Positions 32,001 through 41,737 of a DNA stretch of 64,000 nt are shown here, piece after piece. Below the pieces are notes generated by a model. That model made no database searches. It had not been told where the DNA came from and saw only the letters and a program-made list of their open reading frames with translations. Both the position numbers and the translations under genes were made by a program. The stretch comes from Sphingomonas sp. CBMAI 2297 (GTDB lineage: Bacteria > Pseudomonadota > Alphaproteobacteria > Sphingomonadales > Sphingomonadaceae): NCBI RefSeq assembly GCF_029870595.1, contig NZ_JAPDIR010000004.1, forward strand, positions 274,427 through 338,426. Direction: 5' to 3'. Position 1 is the first letter of the stretch. Each line of letters starts with the position of its first letter.

Positions 32001-34706
32001 ATGAAACTCTCGACCTTACTTCTCGCCGCCACTTTTCTCTCCACCGCCGCACCCGCGTTCGGGCAGGCCGTGGACACACCGCCGCCTGCCGACCAGGCCG
32101 GTGCGCAGGACGAGAATGGAAACGAAATCCTGGTGACCGGCAGCCGCATCCGCCGACAGGACATTGCCGGCGTGGGGCCGGCCACGGTGGTCTCCGCCGA
32201 GCAGATCGAGAGCACCGGCATCGTCAATGTCGAGACTCTGCTCCAGCGCCTGCCCGCCAATGCGGGCTTCGCGGGCAACCAGACCTCGGCCTATTGGACC
32301 GGGAACGGCTATGGCACCGCACAGGTCAACCTGCGCGGCCTCGGCATCAAGCGCACGCTGGTGCTGCTCAACAACCGCCGCCTCGTCGCCGGTGGAACCG
32401 GCGCGAACTCCTCGCCCGATCTCAACATGATCCCCACCGTCGCCCTGGCCCGTGCCGATGTGCTCAAGGACGGTGCCTCGGCGATCTACGGTGCCGATGC
32501 GATGGCGGGCGTCGTCAATCTGGTGACGCGAGCGGATTTCAATGGCATCGGCGTCAGCGGCCGCAGCGGCGTCACCGGGCGCGGCGATGGCGGCGACTAT
32601 ACGGTCGACCTGCTCGCCGGGAAGCGCGGCAGCCGCGGCGGCATCCTGCTTGCCGCCACCTATCAGAAGACCGAGCCGGTCAACATGGCGACCCGCGCGC
32701 CCTGCTCCTTGGCCGAGACCACGCCGGGATCGCTCAGCTGCGTCAACAGCGCCTCGACCATCGGCGGCCGCGCCGCGCTGCCGAACGGCCAGCAGATCAA
32801 CTTCAACCAGGTCCCGGGCGGCAACGGCAATTTCTACGAGCCCTACAGCGCCGCGAAGCATAATTTCAATTCGAACCCGTTCCTCTACGCAGTCAGCCCG
32901 ATCGAGCGCATCTCGACCGCGATATTCGGCGATTATGACCTGACCGACCGGATCGAGCTGTTCGGCGAGTTCCTCTACACCCACCGCACGTCGAACCAAA
33001 TCGCGACGCCGGGGACGCTGCGCAACCTCAACATCGCGGCGACCAATCCGACGAACCCGACCGGCCAGAACCTCGTGCTGATCCAGCGGCGCCTCGCCGA
33101 GCCCGGGCCCCGCGAATTCTATCAGCGGACCGATACCTGGCAGGGCACGCTGGGCTTCCGCGGCAAGCTCGCCAACGACTGGGCCTGGGAAGTGGCCGGC
33201 GCCTATGGCCGCAACACCGGTGTCGAAGGTTCGACCAACGTCGCCAATCTCGACCATGTCCGCAACTCGCTCGACACCGCCAAATGCAGCTTCGCGGCCG
33301 GCGCCGCCATTCCCTGCGCGGACTATCTCGGCTTTGGCGACCTGACGCCGAAGGTGCTCGACTATATCCTGTTCACCTCGCGCGATACCGGCGGCAACTC
33401 GCTCCTGTCGCTGACCGGCGACCTCAACGGCTCGCTGTTCCGGCTGCCGGCGGGCGCGGTATCCTTCGCGACGGGCGTTTCCTATCGCGAGGAGAAGGGC
33501 TGGCGGAATCCCGATCCGCTCACCGTTGCCGGCGTGGCCAACACCAACCAGCAATCCCCCATCTCGGGCCGGGTCCGCGCCAAGGAAGCCTATCTCGAGC
33601 TGTCGGTTCCCGTCCTCGCCAACATACCCTTGTTCCGCGCGCTGACCCTTGACGGCGCGGTCCGCTATTCGAGCTACGACCTGTTCGGCGACGACTGGAA
33701 CTACAAACTCAGCGCCGACTGGATGATCGTCGACGGCGTGCGCCTGCGCGGCACCTATGGCACCGGCTTCCGCGTCCCCAACGTCCCCGAACTGTTCGGC
33801 GGCGTCTCCGAAGGCAATCTCACCACCACCGATCCGTGCAGCCGCTATTCGAGCAGCAGCAACACCACCCTGGTCGCCAATTGCCGCGCCTCGGGCGTGC
33901 CGGCCGGCTATGTCCAGCTCGGCACCACCATATTGACCACGGTCGGCGGCAACCAGAACCTCAAGCCCGAGACCTCGAAGAGCTGGACCATCGGCACCGT
34001 CCTCCAGCCCAAGGGGATCGTGCCCGGGCTGTCGCTCACCGCCGACTGGTTCGACATCGACATCGCCGGTGCGATCCGCGCCATCCCCGGCTCGACCAAG
34101 CTCGCGGTCTGCTATGCCAGCGCCAATTTGTCGCATCCCTTCTGCCGCGACTTCACCCGCAGCGCGCTGACCGGCGAAGTCACTTATCTCTCCGCCCAGC
34201 CGATCAACACCGGCCGCGAGCGGATGAGCGGGCTGGATCTCGGGCTGGTCTATGCCCGCAAGCTCAACCGGCTCGAGCTGCAGGTCGATCTCAACGCCAC
34301 CTATCTGAACCGCTACGTCGTCGAGCCCTTCCCGGGCGGCGCGCCAATCGTCTTCGACGGACGCATCGGCGGCGGCAATGGCGGCTATCCGAAATGGCGC
34401 GGCTATGGGGTGGCGACCGCCCGGCAGGACGGCGTGGCCCTTACCTGGTCGACCCAGTGGATCGGCAAGGCGCAGGACTTCAACGCGGCACCGACCGCGA
34501 TCGGCTATCGCACGCCGGACATCTTCTATCACAATGTCCAACTCGCCTTCGAGATCGGCGCGAAGACCCGCTTCCAGCTGGGCGTCGACAATCTGTTCGA
34601 CACCAGGGCGCCCTATATCGCCAGCTTCACCGACGGAAACACCGACACGATGACGTACGACCTGCTCGGACGCCGTTTCTATGTCGGCTTCCGCACGGCG
34701 TTCTGA
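32001..34706 (+). CDS. TonB-dependent outer-membrane receptor
   Basis: The 901-residue receptor starts at ATG 32001, with GGGGG 5-9 bp upstream. It has a signal peptide (MKLSTLLLAATFLSTAAPAFGQ), a TonB-box-like ILVTGSRIRR, a plug (VNLRGLGIKRTLVLLNNRRLV, IYGADAMAGVVNLVTR), and a 22-strand barrel ending RFYVGFRTAF. The plug style is that of sphingomonad receptors for organic ligands or chelates rather than classic siderophore receptors. Two PepSY proteins follow immediately and a GntR regulator converges, so it is probably a regulated uptake unit. The ligand is unknown. Confidence 0.93.
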   Translation: MKLSTLLLAATFLSTAAPAFGQAVDTPPPADQAGAQDENGNEILVTGSRIRRQDIAGVGPATVVSAEQIESTGIVNVETLLQRLPANAGFAGNQTSAYWTGNGYGTAQVNLRGLGIKRTLVLLNNRRLVAGGTGANSSPDLNMIPTVALARADVLKDGASAIYGADAMAGVVNLVTRADFNGIGVSGRSGVTGRGDGGDYTVDLLAGKRGSRGGILLAATYQKTEPVNMATRAPCSLAETTPGSLSCVNSASTIGGRAALPNGQQINFNQVPGGNGNFYEPYSAAKHNFNSNPFLYAVSPIERISTAIFGDYDLTDRIELFGEFLYTHRTSNQIATPGTLRNLNIAATNPTNPTGQNLVLIQRRLAEPGPREFYQRTDTWQGTLGFRGKLANDWAWEVAGAYGRNTGVEGSTNVANLDHVRNSLDTAKCSFAAGAAIPCADYLGFGDLTPKVLDYILFTSRDTGGNSLLSLTGDLNGSLFRLPAGAVSFATGVSYREEKGWRNPDPLTVAGVANTNQQSPISGRVRAKEAYLELSVPVLANIPLFRALTLDGAVRYSSYDLFGDDWNYKLSADWMIVDGVRLRGTYGTGFRVPNVPELFGGVSEGNLTTTDPCSRYSSSSNTTLVANCRASGVPAGYVQLGTTILTTVGGNQNLKPETSKSWTIGTVLQPKGIVPGLSLTADWFDIDIAGAIRAIPGSTKLAVCYASANLSHPFCRDFTRSALTGEVTYLSAQPINTGRERMSGLDLGLVYARKLNRLELQVDLNATYLNRYVVEPFPGGAPIVFDGRIGGGNGGYPKWRGYGVATARQDGVALTWSTQWIGKAQDFNAAPTAIGYRTPDIFYHNVQLAFEIGAKTRFQLGVDNLFDTRAPYIASFTDGNTDTMTYDLLGRRFYVGFRTAF

Positions 34707-34710
34707 CGCG

Positions 34711-35421
34711 ATGCGCGCGATCCGATGGCCGCAACTGGTGCGGCGGACGCACAAATGGCTGGCGCTGCTGATCGGGGTCCAGGTCGTCTTCTGGACGGCC
34801 ACGGGCTTCTACATGGTGGTCGTCCATATCGACACCATCCATGGCGATCATCTCGTCCGCCCCGCGCCGGCGCCCGCCGTCGCACTTGCCGGACTGTCCC
34901 CACCGGGAGCAGCGGCAGCCGCGGTGCCCGGAGCGAGCGAAGTGCGGCTGATCTCCCGTCTCGGCCGCCCCGCCTGGCGGGTGCAGGGCGCAGCGGGTGT
35001 AGCAGTGTTCGACGCACGGTCCGGCGCGCGCCTGGGTGAATTGAGCGAGGGCGAGGTTCGTGCCGCCGCGAAGGCGCGCTTCACCGGCGATGCGGAGATC
35101 GTCCGCGCGACCCGCCTCACGGCGCCGGTTCAGGAAATGGGCAAGCGCCCCCTGCCCTATTGGCAGGTCGAGTTCGCCGGCTGGAACCGCCCCACCCTCT
35201 ACATCGCGCCGCAGACCGGCGAACTGCTCGCCCGGCGGCACCTGTTGTGGCGAGTCTTCGACTTCGCCTGGATGCTCCACATCATGGACTATGGCGAGCG
35301 CACGGACGTCAACAACCCGCTGCTGCGCGTCGCCACCTGGACCGCGCTCGCCATGGCGCTGACCGGCGCCTGGCTGCTGGTCTGGGCCTTTCCCCGCCGC
35401 AAGAAGCGAAAGTCGATCTGA
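34711..35421 (+). CDS. PepSY-domain membrane protein 1
   Basis: The 236-residue protein starts at ATG 34711, four bases after the receptor stop. It has one N-terminal membrane helix (HKWLALLIGVQVVFWTATGFYMVV), a periplasmic PepSY-like part containing LPYWQVEFAGWNRPTLYIAPQTGEL, and a C-terminal helix (VATWTALAMALTGAWLLVWAF). Proteins of this type accompany TonB receptors and are thought to help reduce or release imported iron chelates at the inner membrane. It overlaps the next gene by one base. Confidence 0.88.
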   Translation: MRAIRWPQLVRRTHKWLALLIGVQVVFWTATGFYMVVVHIDTIHGDHLVRPAPAPAVALAGLSPPGAAAAAVPGASEVRLISRLGRPAWRVQGAAGVAVFDARSGARLGELSEGEVRAAAKARFTGDAEIVRATRLTAPVQEMGKRPLPYWQVEFAGWNRPTLYIAPQTGELLARRHLLWRVFDFAWMLHIMDYGERTDVNNPLLRVATWTALAMALTGAWLLVWAFPRRKKRKSI

Positions 35422-36137
35422 TGCGCCTGCGCCTTTCCCAATTGCTGTTCCGCCGCATCCACAAATGGGTCGGCCTGGTGCTCGGCATCCAGTTCATCCT
35501 CTGGGCGCTCAGCGGCTCGATGATGGCGTTGCTCGACGCGGACGCCGTCGGCGGCCATGACGGCCCGGCGGCGCACGTCATGCCCGTCGCGACCGACGGG
35601 CTGATCGCCCCCGCCCGGATCGCGGGGGTGCAGGCGGTCAGCGGCATGGCGCTGCGCGACCTGGCCGGAACACCCGTCTATGAGTTGACCACGGCAGCGG
35701 GCGTCCGGCTCGTCGATGCCCGGTCGGGCGCGCCGGTGCGTATCGATGGCCCCCGTGCCGTCGCGATCGCCGGTGAAGGCGCCACCGCGCCGGTCCTGCG
35801 CACCACTCTGCTCGAGCGACCGAATCTGGAAGCGCGCGAGCATGCCGCGCCGATGTGGCGCATCGACCTTGGCGACGCCGAGCATTCCAGCATCTATGTC
35901 TCGGCGACGACCGGCCGGCACCTCGTCACTCGCGGCGACACCTGGCGCACCTGGGACTTCTTCTGGATGCTCCACAACATGGACTATGCCAGCCGGACCA
36001 GCTTCAACCACCCGCTGATCATCCTCGTCGCCTTCGGAGTGCTGTGGCTGTCGGGCACCGGCTTCTATCTGCTGTTCAAGAGCTTCCGGAAATCCGACTT
36101 CCGCTGGCTGCGCCGCCGCAAGCCCGCCATGCGCTGA
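35421..36137 (+). CDS. PepSY-domain membrane protein 2
   Basis: This 238-residue paralogue of the gene just upstream starts at ATG 35421 (TGATG overlap). It has an N-terminal helix (HKWVGLVLGIQFILWALSGSMMALL), a periplasmic segment ending in MWRIDLGDAEHSSIYVSATTG, and a second helix (PLIILVAFGVLWLSGTGFYLLF). Both copies share the W-MLH-MDYG/A-RT-NHPL pattern. The tandem pair may form a heteromer. Confidence 0.88.
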   Translation: MRLRLSQLLFRRIHKWVGLVLGIQFILWALSGSMMALLDADAVGGHDGPAAHVMPVATDGLIAPARIAGVQAVSGMALRDLAGTPVYELTTAAGVRLVDARSGAPVRIDGPRAVAIAGEGATAPVLRTTLLERPNLEAREHAAPMWRIDLGDAEHSSIYVSATTGRHLVTRGDTWRTWDFFWMLHNMDYASRTSFNHPLIILVAFGVLWLSGTGFYLLFKSFRKSDFRWLRRRKPAMR

Positions 36138-36143
36138 CCCGGT

Positions 36144-36917
36144 TCAGTCGAGCTTGACCTCGAAGGTGGCGGTCAGCGCGTAGCGGCTCGCCGGGTGCGT
36201 GAGCATTGCGTGCGAAACCAGCCGCTTCCCGCTCCAGGTCCGGCGGTGCATCACCAGGACGGGATCGTCCGCCTGCATGCCGAGCACCGCACGCACCCCG
36301 GGATCGGGCATCTCGGCGGTCACCCGATGCTCCACCCGGGCGATCGGCGCGATGCGAGTCAGATATTCATTGGGAGTCTGCAGGCGGAAATCCATGTCGC
36401 CATAGCCGGGCGCCATCGACGCCAGCACCAGCCGGTCCTCCAGCTGCAGCGGGAAATCGGCCTCGTGATGAACGATCAGGCTGTGGAACAGCCGCGTGCC
36501 CACCCGAACGTCGAGCAGCGCCGCATGCGCGGCATCGGCCTTGATCGCTTCGTTGCGCAGCACCCGCGCCCTGTAGCTGTGCCCGCGCGCGCGCACCTCA
36601 TCGGCGATGTTGCGGATCTCGATCATGTGGCCGATCGGCTTGGGATCCGCAACGAACGTGCCCGCACCGGCGCGGCGCGTCAGGAAGCCGGCACCGGTCA
36701 GCTCGCGCAATGCGCGGTTCGCAGTCATCCGCGACACGCCGAACTGCTCGACGATCTCCGCTTCGGAAGCCACCCGATCGCCCGGCTTCAGCTTGCCGGA
36801 GCGGACCAATCCGATGATCGACCGCTTGATCTCGCGGTAGCGGGGTTCCGGCACATCGCTTGCCGGGGCTTCCTCGATTTCATGGGAATCCCGGGGGAGT
36901 GCTTCGGCGTGATCCAT
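36144..36917 (-). CDS. GntR-family regulator, HutC subfamily (UTRA domain)
   Basis: The 257-residue repressor has an N-terminal winged helix (YREIKRSIIGLVRSGKLKPGD, then EAEIVEQFGVSRMTANRALREL and TRRAGAGTFVA) and a C-terminal UTRA ligand-binding domain (about residues 95-255, LFHSLIVHHEADFPLQLEDRLV). It converges on the receptor/PepSY operon. No hut or sugar-utilisation genes are in view, so its effector is unknown. TGTATATAAC at its own 5' end and TGTATATACA before the receptor gene are likely binding sites. Confidence 0.92.
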   Translation of the reverse strand: MDHAEALPRDSHEIEEAPASDVPEPRYREIKRSIIGLVRSGKLKPGDRVASEAEIVEQFGVSRMTANRALRELTGAGFLTRRAGAGTFVADPKPIGHMIEIRNIADEVRARGHSYRARVLRNEAIKADAAHAALLDVRVGTRLFHSLIVHHEADFPLQLEDRLVLASMAPGYGDMDFRLQTPNEYLTRIAPIARVEHRVTAEMPDPGVRAVLGMQADDPVLVMHRRTWSGKRLVSHAMLTHPASRYALTATFEVKLD

Positions 36918-37500
36918 CGAAGCTGTATATAACGCTCGCGGCGGAGCGCCATGGCGCGTCCCCGAAATGGTGGCTTTTCACGGTGGATGGCTCCGGGCTC
37001 CGGCGCATCCCGACCCGCGGGGCGGCTGGTTATACCTTCGTATAGACCGAGGCGACCAAGAGATAGCGGCGACGCCGTTGGTATCTCTAGCTGATCGCCC
37101 TGCCGGAACCTAAGTCGCATGCTGCAATCCCGGGCTGGCTTCGCTTCGGATCGCACCGAGGAACCAACAACCATGCAATGCGACAGTAGTCGAGAAACCG
37201 CGCCACTGTCGCCGTCTGGTCGGAGCTGAGGTTCGGCTTCCTGCTGGCGGCGCGGTCGCGCCACAGCGAGGTGCCGGCATGAACATCCCTTGAAGCGGAA
37301 CGCATCCGTGCCCCGCCGCCAGGCCGCCAGAGCGGCAATCCGCGCCGTCGCGCCGCCGATGCACGAAAGCGTATCCCCGACAACCCAATTCCGCCGCAGC
37401 GAGCCGGCTCGGGAAACGCGCATTCGCGGCGCGGACCCGGGCGGTGCTCCGGCGCAGCTCACATTGACGAAGCTCGCTTGGTCAAAGCCAGGAAGACGAC
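36918..37500. other. 583-bp intergenic region between gntR and mgtA
   Basis: Near gntR lie TGTATATAAC at 36924-36933, a near copy of the palindrome before the TonB receptor, and an imperfect inverted repeat GGTTATAC...GTATAGACC at 37028-37048. The rest is GC-rich with no credible frame. AGGAAG at 37490 is the mgtA ribosome binding site. No RNA leader of known type was recognised. Confidence 0.55.
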
Positions 37501-40215
37501 ATGACCCTGATGACGAAGGCCCCGCCGGGCGCGCCCAAACGGCCCCGCGATCCCAGGCTATCGGTGCGCGCGATCCGCGAGGCGCGCAACAGCGTGGGGA
37601 CGACGCTGACCAATTTCCGCGCCAGCGGCGACGGACTGACCGAGGCGGAGGCGGCAGCGCGCCTGGCCAAGGATGGGCCGAACGAAGTAGCGCATGATCG
37701 CCGGCCGCCCGTATCCGTTCAGCTCCTGCATGCCTTCGCCAATCCCTTCATCGCGGTGCTGATGACGCTGGCGGCGATCTCGTCGATAACCGACATCATC
37801 ATTCCGCTGCGCAACGGCGAGGCCGCGGACTATACCGGCGTCGTCATCATCGTGACGATGGTGATATTGAGCGCGTTGCTGCGCTTCTGGCAGGAATATC
37901 GCTCGGGCAAGGCCGCCGATGCGTTGAAGGCGATGGTGCGCACCACCGCCACGGTGCGGCGGCGCAGCAATGAAGATGCCGAGCCGCACACGGGCGAGAT
38001 TCCGATGGCGGCGATCGTCGTCGGCGACATCGTCCAGCTTTCCGCCGGCGACATGATACCCGCCGACATACGCCTGCTCGAATCGCGCGACCTGTTCGTC
38101 AGCCAGGCCGCGCTGACCGGCGAGGCGCTGCCGGTGGAAAAATACGACACCCTGGGCGCGGTGGCCGGCAAATCGGCCACCGCCGCGGCCGACGACGACG
38201 CCAATGCGCTCGACCTGCCGACGATCTGCTTCATGGGCACCAATGTCGTGAGCGGCACCGCGACCGCAATCGTCGTCGCGACCGGGGCGAGGACCTATTT
38301 CGGCTCGCTGGCCAAGGCGATCGTCGGCTCGCGGGCGGAAACCGCGTTCGATCGCGGCGTGAACTCGGTCAGCTGGCTTCTGATCCGGTTCATGCTGGTG
38401 ATGGTGCCGGTGGTGCTGCTGATCAACGGGTTCACCAAGGGCGACTGGACCAACGCCTTCCTGTTCGCCCTCGCCGTCGCGGTCGGCCTCACGCCCGAAA
38501 TGCTGCCGATGATCGTCTCGTCGAATCTCGCCAAGGGCGCGGTGGCCATGGCGCGGCGCAAGGTTGTGGTGAAGCGGCTCAACGCGATCCAGAATTTCGG
38601 CGCGATGGACGTGCTGTGTACCGACAAGACCGGCACGCTGACCCAGGATCGCATCATCCTCGAGCAGCATCTCGATATCCATGGCGAGCGCGACGAAGCC
38701 GTGCTGCGCCATGCCTGGATCAACAGCCACCACCAGAGCGGCGTGCGCAACCTGATGGATCAGGCGGTGCTCCGCTTCGCAAGCGAATTGCCGGACGTGA
38801 TCCGCCCGGTCGAGAGCTATCGCAAGATCGACGAGCTGCCGTTCGATTTCGTCCGCCGCCGCCTTTCAGTGGTGGTCGAGGACGCCGCGGGCCGGCAGCT
38901 GATCGTCTGCAAGGGCGCGGTGGAGGAAATGCTCGGCATCGCGCACGCCATCCGCGATGGCGGCGCGGTGCGTCCGCTCGGCGACGAGGAGCGCCATGCG
39001 CTGATCGCCCGCGCCCGCGCCATGAACGCGGAGGGTTTCCGCGTTCTGGTGGTCGCGACGCGGCGGGTGCCGCGGGACGAGCGCAAGCCGCTCTACGGGA
39101 TCGCGGACGAGCGCGACCTCATCGTCGAGGGCTTCCTAACCTTTCTCGACCCGCCGAAGGAAAGCGCCGCGCCGGCGCTCGCCGCGCTCGCCGCGCATGG
39201 CGTGGTGGTGAAGGTGCTGACCGGCGACAATGAAGTGGTCACCGCGCGCATCTGCCGCGAGGTGGGGCTGGAGCCGGGTCAGCCGCTGCTCGGGCGCGAG
39301 ATCGAAGCACTCGACGATGCCCGGCTGCGCAGGCTGGTCGACGAGCGGACGATCTTCGCCAAGCTTACCCCGCTCCAGAAATCGCGGGTGCTCAAGGCAT
39401 TGCAGGCGAATGGCCATACCGTCGGCTTCCTCGGCGACGGGATCAACGACGCCCCCGCGCTGCGGGACGCCGATGTCGGCATCTCCGTCGACAGCGGCAC
39501 CGACATCGCGAAGGAATCGGCCGATATCATCCTGCTCGAAAAGAGCCTGATGGTGCTGGAGGAAGGCGTGCTGAAGGGACGGGAGACCTTCGGCAACATC
39601 ATCAAGTATCTCAACATGACGGCCAGCTCGAATTTCGGGAACGTCTTCTCGGTGCTGATCGCCAGCGCCTTCATCCCGTTCCTGCCGATGCTGGCGATTC
39701 AGATCCTGATCCAGAATCTGATGTACGATGTGTCTCAGCTCGCATTGCCGTGGGACAGGATGGACCGCGAGTTCCTCATGCGTCCGCGCAAGTGGGACGC
39801 GCGCAATATCGGGCGTTTCATGCTGTGGATCGGGCCGACCTCGTCGATCTTCGACGTGACCACCTTTGCGCTGCTGTGGTTCGTATTCGGCGCCAATTCG
39901 CCCGAGCATCAATCGCTGTTCCAGTCGGGCTGGTTCGTCGAAGGGCTGTTGTCGCAGACGCTGGTGGTACACATGCTGCGCACCCAGCGCATCCCTTTCC
40001 TGCAGAGCGTCGCGGCGTTGCCGGTATTGGTGATGACGGCGCTGATCTGCGCGCTCGGCGTGTTTCTCCCCTTCTCCGCGCTCGGGGCGATGGTGGGGTT
40101 TCAGCCGCTGCCCTGGCAGTATTTCCCCTGGCTGGCCGGCATCCTGCTGAGCTATTGCATCGTCGCCCAATCGATGAAGGCGCTCTACATCCGGCGGTTC
40201 GGGCAATGGTTCTGA
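37501..40215 (+). CDS. mgtA: P-type ATPase, MgtA-type magnesium importer
   Basis: The 904-residue P-type ATPase has the family marks: the actuator TGEALPVEKYD, the phosphorylation site CTDKTGTLTQD, the hinge LTGDN and GFLGDGINDAPALRDADVGISVDSGTDIAKESADI. The membrane part carries the transport-site sequence AVAVGLTPEMLPMIVSSNLAKGA and NASSNFGNVFSVL-like helix 6, both typical of MgtA/MgtB. About ten transmembrane segments are present. It is followed by a small membrane protein and a two-component pair in overlapping frames, so it may be under their control. No MgtL- or MgtR-like leader was recognised. Confidence 0.92.
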   Translation: MTLMTKAPPGAPKRPRDPRLSVRAIREARNSVGTTLTNFRASGDGLTEAEAAARLAKDGPNEVAHDRRPPVSVQLLHAFANPFIAVLMTLAAISSITDIIIPLRNGEAADYTGVVIIVTMVILSALLRFWQEYRSGKAADALKAMVRTTATVRRRSNEDAEPHTGEIPMAAIVVGDIVQLSAGDMIPADIRLLESRDLFVSQAALTGEALPVEKYDTLGAVAGKSATAAADDDANALDLPTICFMGTNVVSGTATAIVVATGARTYFGSLAKAIVGSRAETAFDRGVNSVSWLLIRFMLVMVPVVLLINGFTKGDWTNAFLFALAVAVGLTPEMLPMIVSSNLAKGAVAMARRKVVVKRLNAIQNFGAMDVLCTDKTGTLTQDRIILEQHLDIHGERDEAVLRHAWINSHHQSGVRNLMDQAVLRFASELPDVIRPVESYRKIDELPFDFVRRRLSVVVEDAAGRQLIVCKGAVEEMLGIAHAIRDGGAVRPLGDEERHALIARARAMNAEGFRVLVVATRRVPRDERKPLYGIADERDLIVEGFLTFLDPPKESAAPALAALAAHGVVVKVLTGDNEVVTARICREVGLEPGQPLLGREIEALDDARLRRLVDERTIFAKLTPLQKSRVLKALQANGHTVGFLGDGINDAPALRDADVGISVDSGTDIAKESADIILLEKSLMVLEEGVLKGRETFGNIIKYLNMTASSNFGNVFSVLIASAFIPFLPMLAIQILIQNLMYDVSQLALPWDRMDREFLMRPRKWDARNIGRFMLWIGPTSSIFDVTTFALLWFVFGANSPEHQSLFQSGWFVEGLLSQTLVVHMLRTQRIPFLQSVAALPVLVMTALICALGVFLPFSALGAMVGFQPLPWQYFPWLAGILLSYCIVAQSMKALYIRRFGQWF

Positions 40216-40502
40216 ATCGCGGTGCCTTGGCGTTCCGGGCCCCCTTCCCGCAGGAAGACTGGCACGACAATGGCCCGGGCGGACGACCCGAGGGATCCGG
40301 GCCCCCGCCCGAACCCTCGTGGCGGGCGCGCCTGGCCCGACTGGTCGCCTGGGCGATGGTCACCGGCGCGATGCACCTGCTCGCCATGGCCGCGATGCTC
40401 GCCCGGCGCGGCGCGATCTCCCGGCGGCAATGGCTGCACGCCTCGCGCTTCTGCCATCGTCTTCAACAGGCTGCCCTCGGCATCCTGCGCAGGAGCGGAT
40501 GA
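40206..40502 (+). CDS. small membrane protein between mgtA and the histidine kinase
   Basis: The 98-residue protein begins at ATG 40206 inside the end of mgtA (10-bp overlap) and its stop overlaps the kinase start as ATGA. It has a proline- and charge-rich N-terminus and one predicted membrane helix (RLVAWAMVTGAMHLLAMAAML), then a basic tail. No family was recognised. The overlaps on both sides support it as a real gene; it might modulate the ATPase or the kinase. Confidence 0.55.
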   Translation: MVLNRGALAFRAPFPQEDWHDNGPGGRPEGSGPPPEPSWRARLARLVAWAMVTGAMHLLAMAAMLARRGAISRRQWLHASRFCHRLQQAALGILRRSG

Positions 40503-41737
40503 CCATGCGGACGGGCTTTCCGGGGCGCCGCCGCAGCGGACGGCGCAGAATGATCGACGGCAAGCGATCCGCGCGGCATAGAGAAGGAAGTCGACACGCA
40601 CGGCGCAGGCATACCCGAAGGCTTCGCGATGAACTCAGGCACAATGTCGTGACGCGGCGGCTCGGAAGCGGCCCGGAGCGCGGGCCGGCAATCAGGATCG
40701 CCCTGCTGGTCGCCGCGATCGCCGCGATCTTCGTCGTCGATACCGTGACCAACTACGCCATTGCCGCGGCGGTATTCTACGTCGCGGTGATCCTGCTCGC
40801 CACGCGCTGGATGCGCCCCCGATCGGTCGTCATCCTGGCATCGGCCTGCGGGGCGCTGACGGTGATCAGCTTCACGCTCACCCATTCCGGGCTGTACGAG
40901 GTCGGCATCATCAACACCGGGATCAGCCTCGTCGCGATCGCGGTGACCACCTATCTCTCGCTCAAGCTGGTCGCGGCGGAGGCCGCGATCCACGACGCGC
41001 GCGAGCGGCTCACCCGCATCGCGCGAGTGACGAGCCTGGGGGAACTCACCGCTTCGATCGCGCACGAAGTGAACCAGCCCCTCGCCGCAGTGATGACGAG
41101 CGCCGGGGCGTGCCGGCGCTGGCTGGCCGCCGATCCTCCCAATATCGAAAAGGCGGAGCGCGCCGCCGAACGGATCGTCGCGGAAGCCAACCGCGCCAGC
41201 GAGGTGATAGCGCGCGTGCGGGGCCTTGCCAGCGGCAAGTCGCCGATACGTGGAGCATTCGATCTCGGCACGCTGGTGCAGGAGATCGTCGGACTGGCGC
41301 GCGGACAGATTGATCGCAACGGCATATTGCTGCGGCTCTACCTGCCGGAAGGCCTGCCGCGGGTCTTTGGCGATCGGGTGCAGATCGGCCAGGTCGTCGG
41401 CAATCTGCTGCTCAACGCCATCGACGCCGTGATGGCGGATCCGGCGCGCGGGCATGAGATAGAGGTGATCGCCTCCCTCGCCCCGGACGGGTCGAGCGTT
41501 ACGCTCGAGGTTGCGGATTCCGGCATCGGCTTTCGTGGTCAGGAAGCGGAGCGGCTGTTCGATGCCTTCTGGACCACCAAGCAGGACGGCATCGGGCTCG
41601 GGCTCACCATCAGCCGCGCGATCGTCGAGGCCAATGGCGGCCGCATCTGGGTCGAGGAAAGCGAGCTGGACGGCGCGGCCCTGTTGTTCACCCTGCCGGT
41701 CGCGCCGGTCGATGGCGCGGAGGAAGCCGGAACATGA
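40499..41737 (+). CDS. membrane sensor histidine kinase
   Basis: The 412-residue kinase starts at ATG 40499 with AGGAGCGG directly upstream. After a basic leader there are about four membrane helices (IALLVAAIAAIFVVDTVTNY to GISLVAIAVTTYLSLK), similar to a DUF4118-type sensor. The phospho-acceptor box is ELTASIAHEVNQPLAAV, and the ATPase has NLLLNAIDAV, VADSGIGF and GIGLGLTISRAIVEANGG. It is of the FixL/DctB class without a PAS domain. It overlaps the response regulator gene. Confidence 0.92.
   Translation: MTMRTGFPGRRRSGRRRMIDGKRSARHREGSRHARRRHTRRLRDELRHNVVTRRLGSGPERGPAIRIALLVAAIAAIFVVDTVTNYAIAAAVFYVAVILLATRWMRPRSVVILASACGALTVISFTLTHSGLYEVGIINTGISLVAIAVTTYLSLKLVAAEAAIHDARERLTRIARVTSLGELTASIAHEVNQPLAAVMTSAGACRRWLAADPPNIEKAERAAERIVAEANRASEVIARVRGLASGKSPIRGAFDLGTLVQEIVGLARGQIDRNGILLRLYLPEGLPRVFGDRVQIGQVVGNLLLNAIDAVMADPARGHEIEVIASLAPDGSSVTLEVADSGIGFRGQEAERLFDAFWTTKQDGIGLGLTISRAIVEANGGRIWVEESELDGAALLFTLPVAPVDGAEEAGT

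Noticed and set aside
32016..34802. 928-residue minus-strand open frame
   Set aside because: Antisense shadow of the TonB receptor at 32001; composition is atypical and no motif is present.
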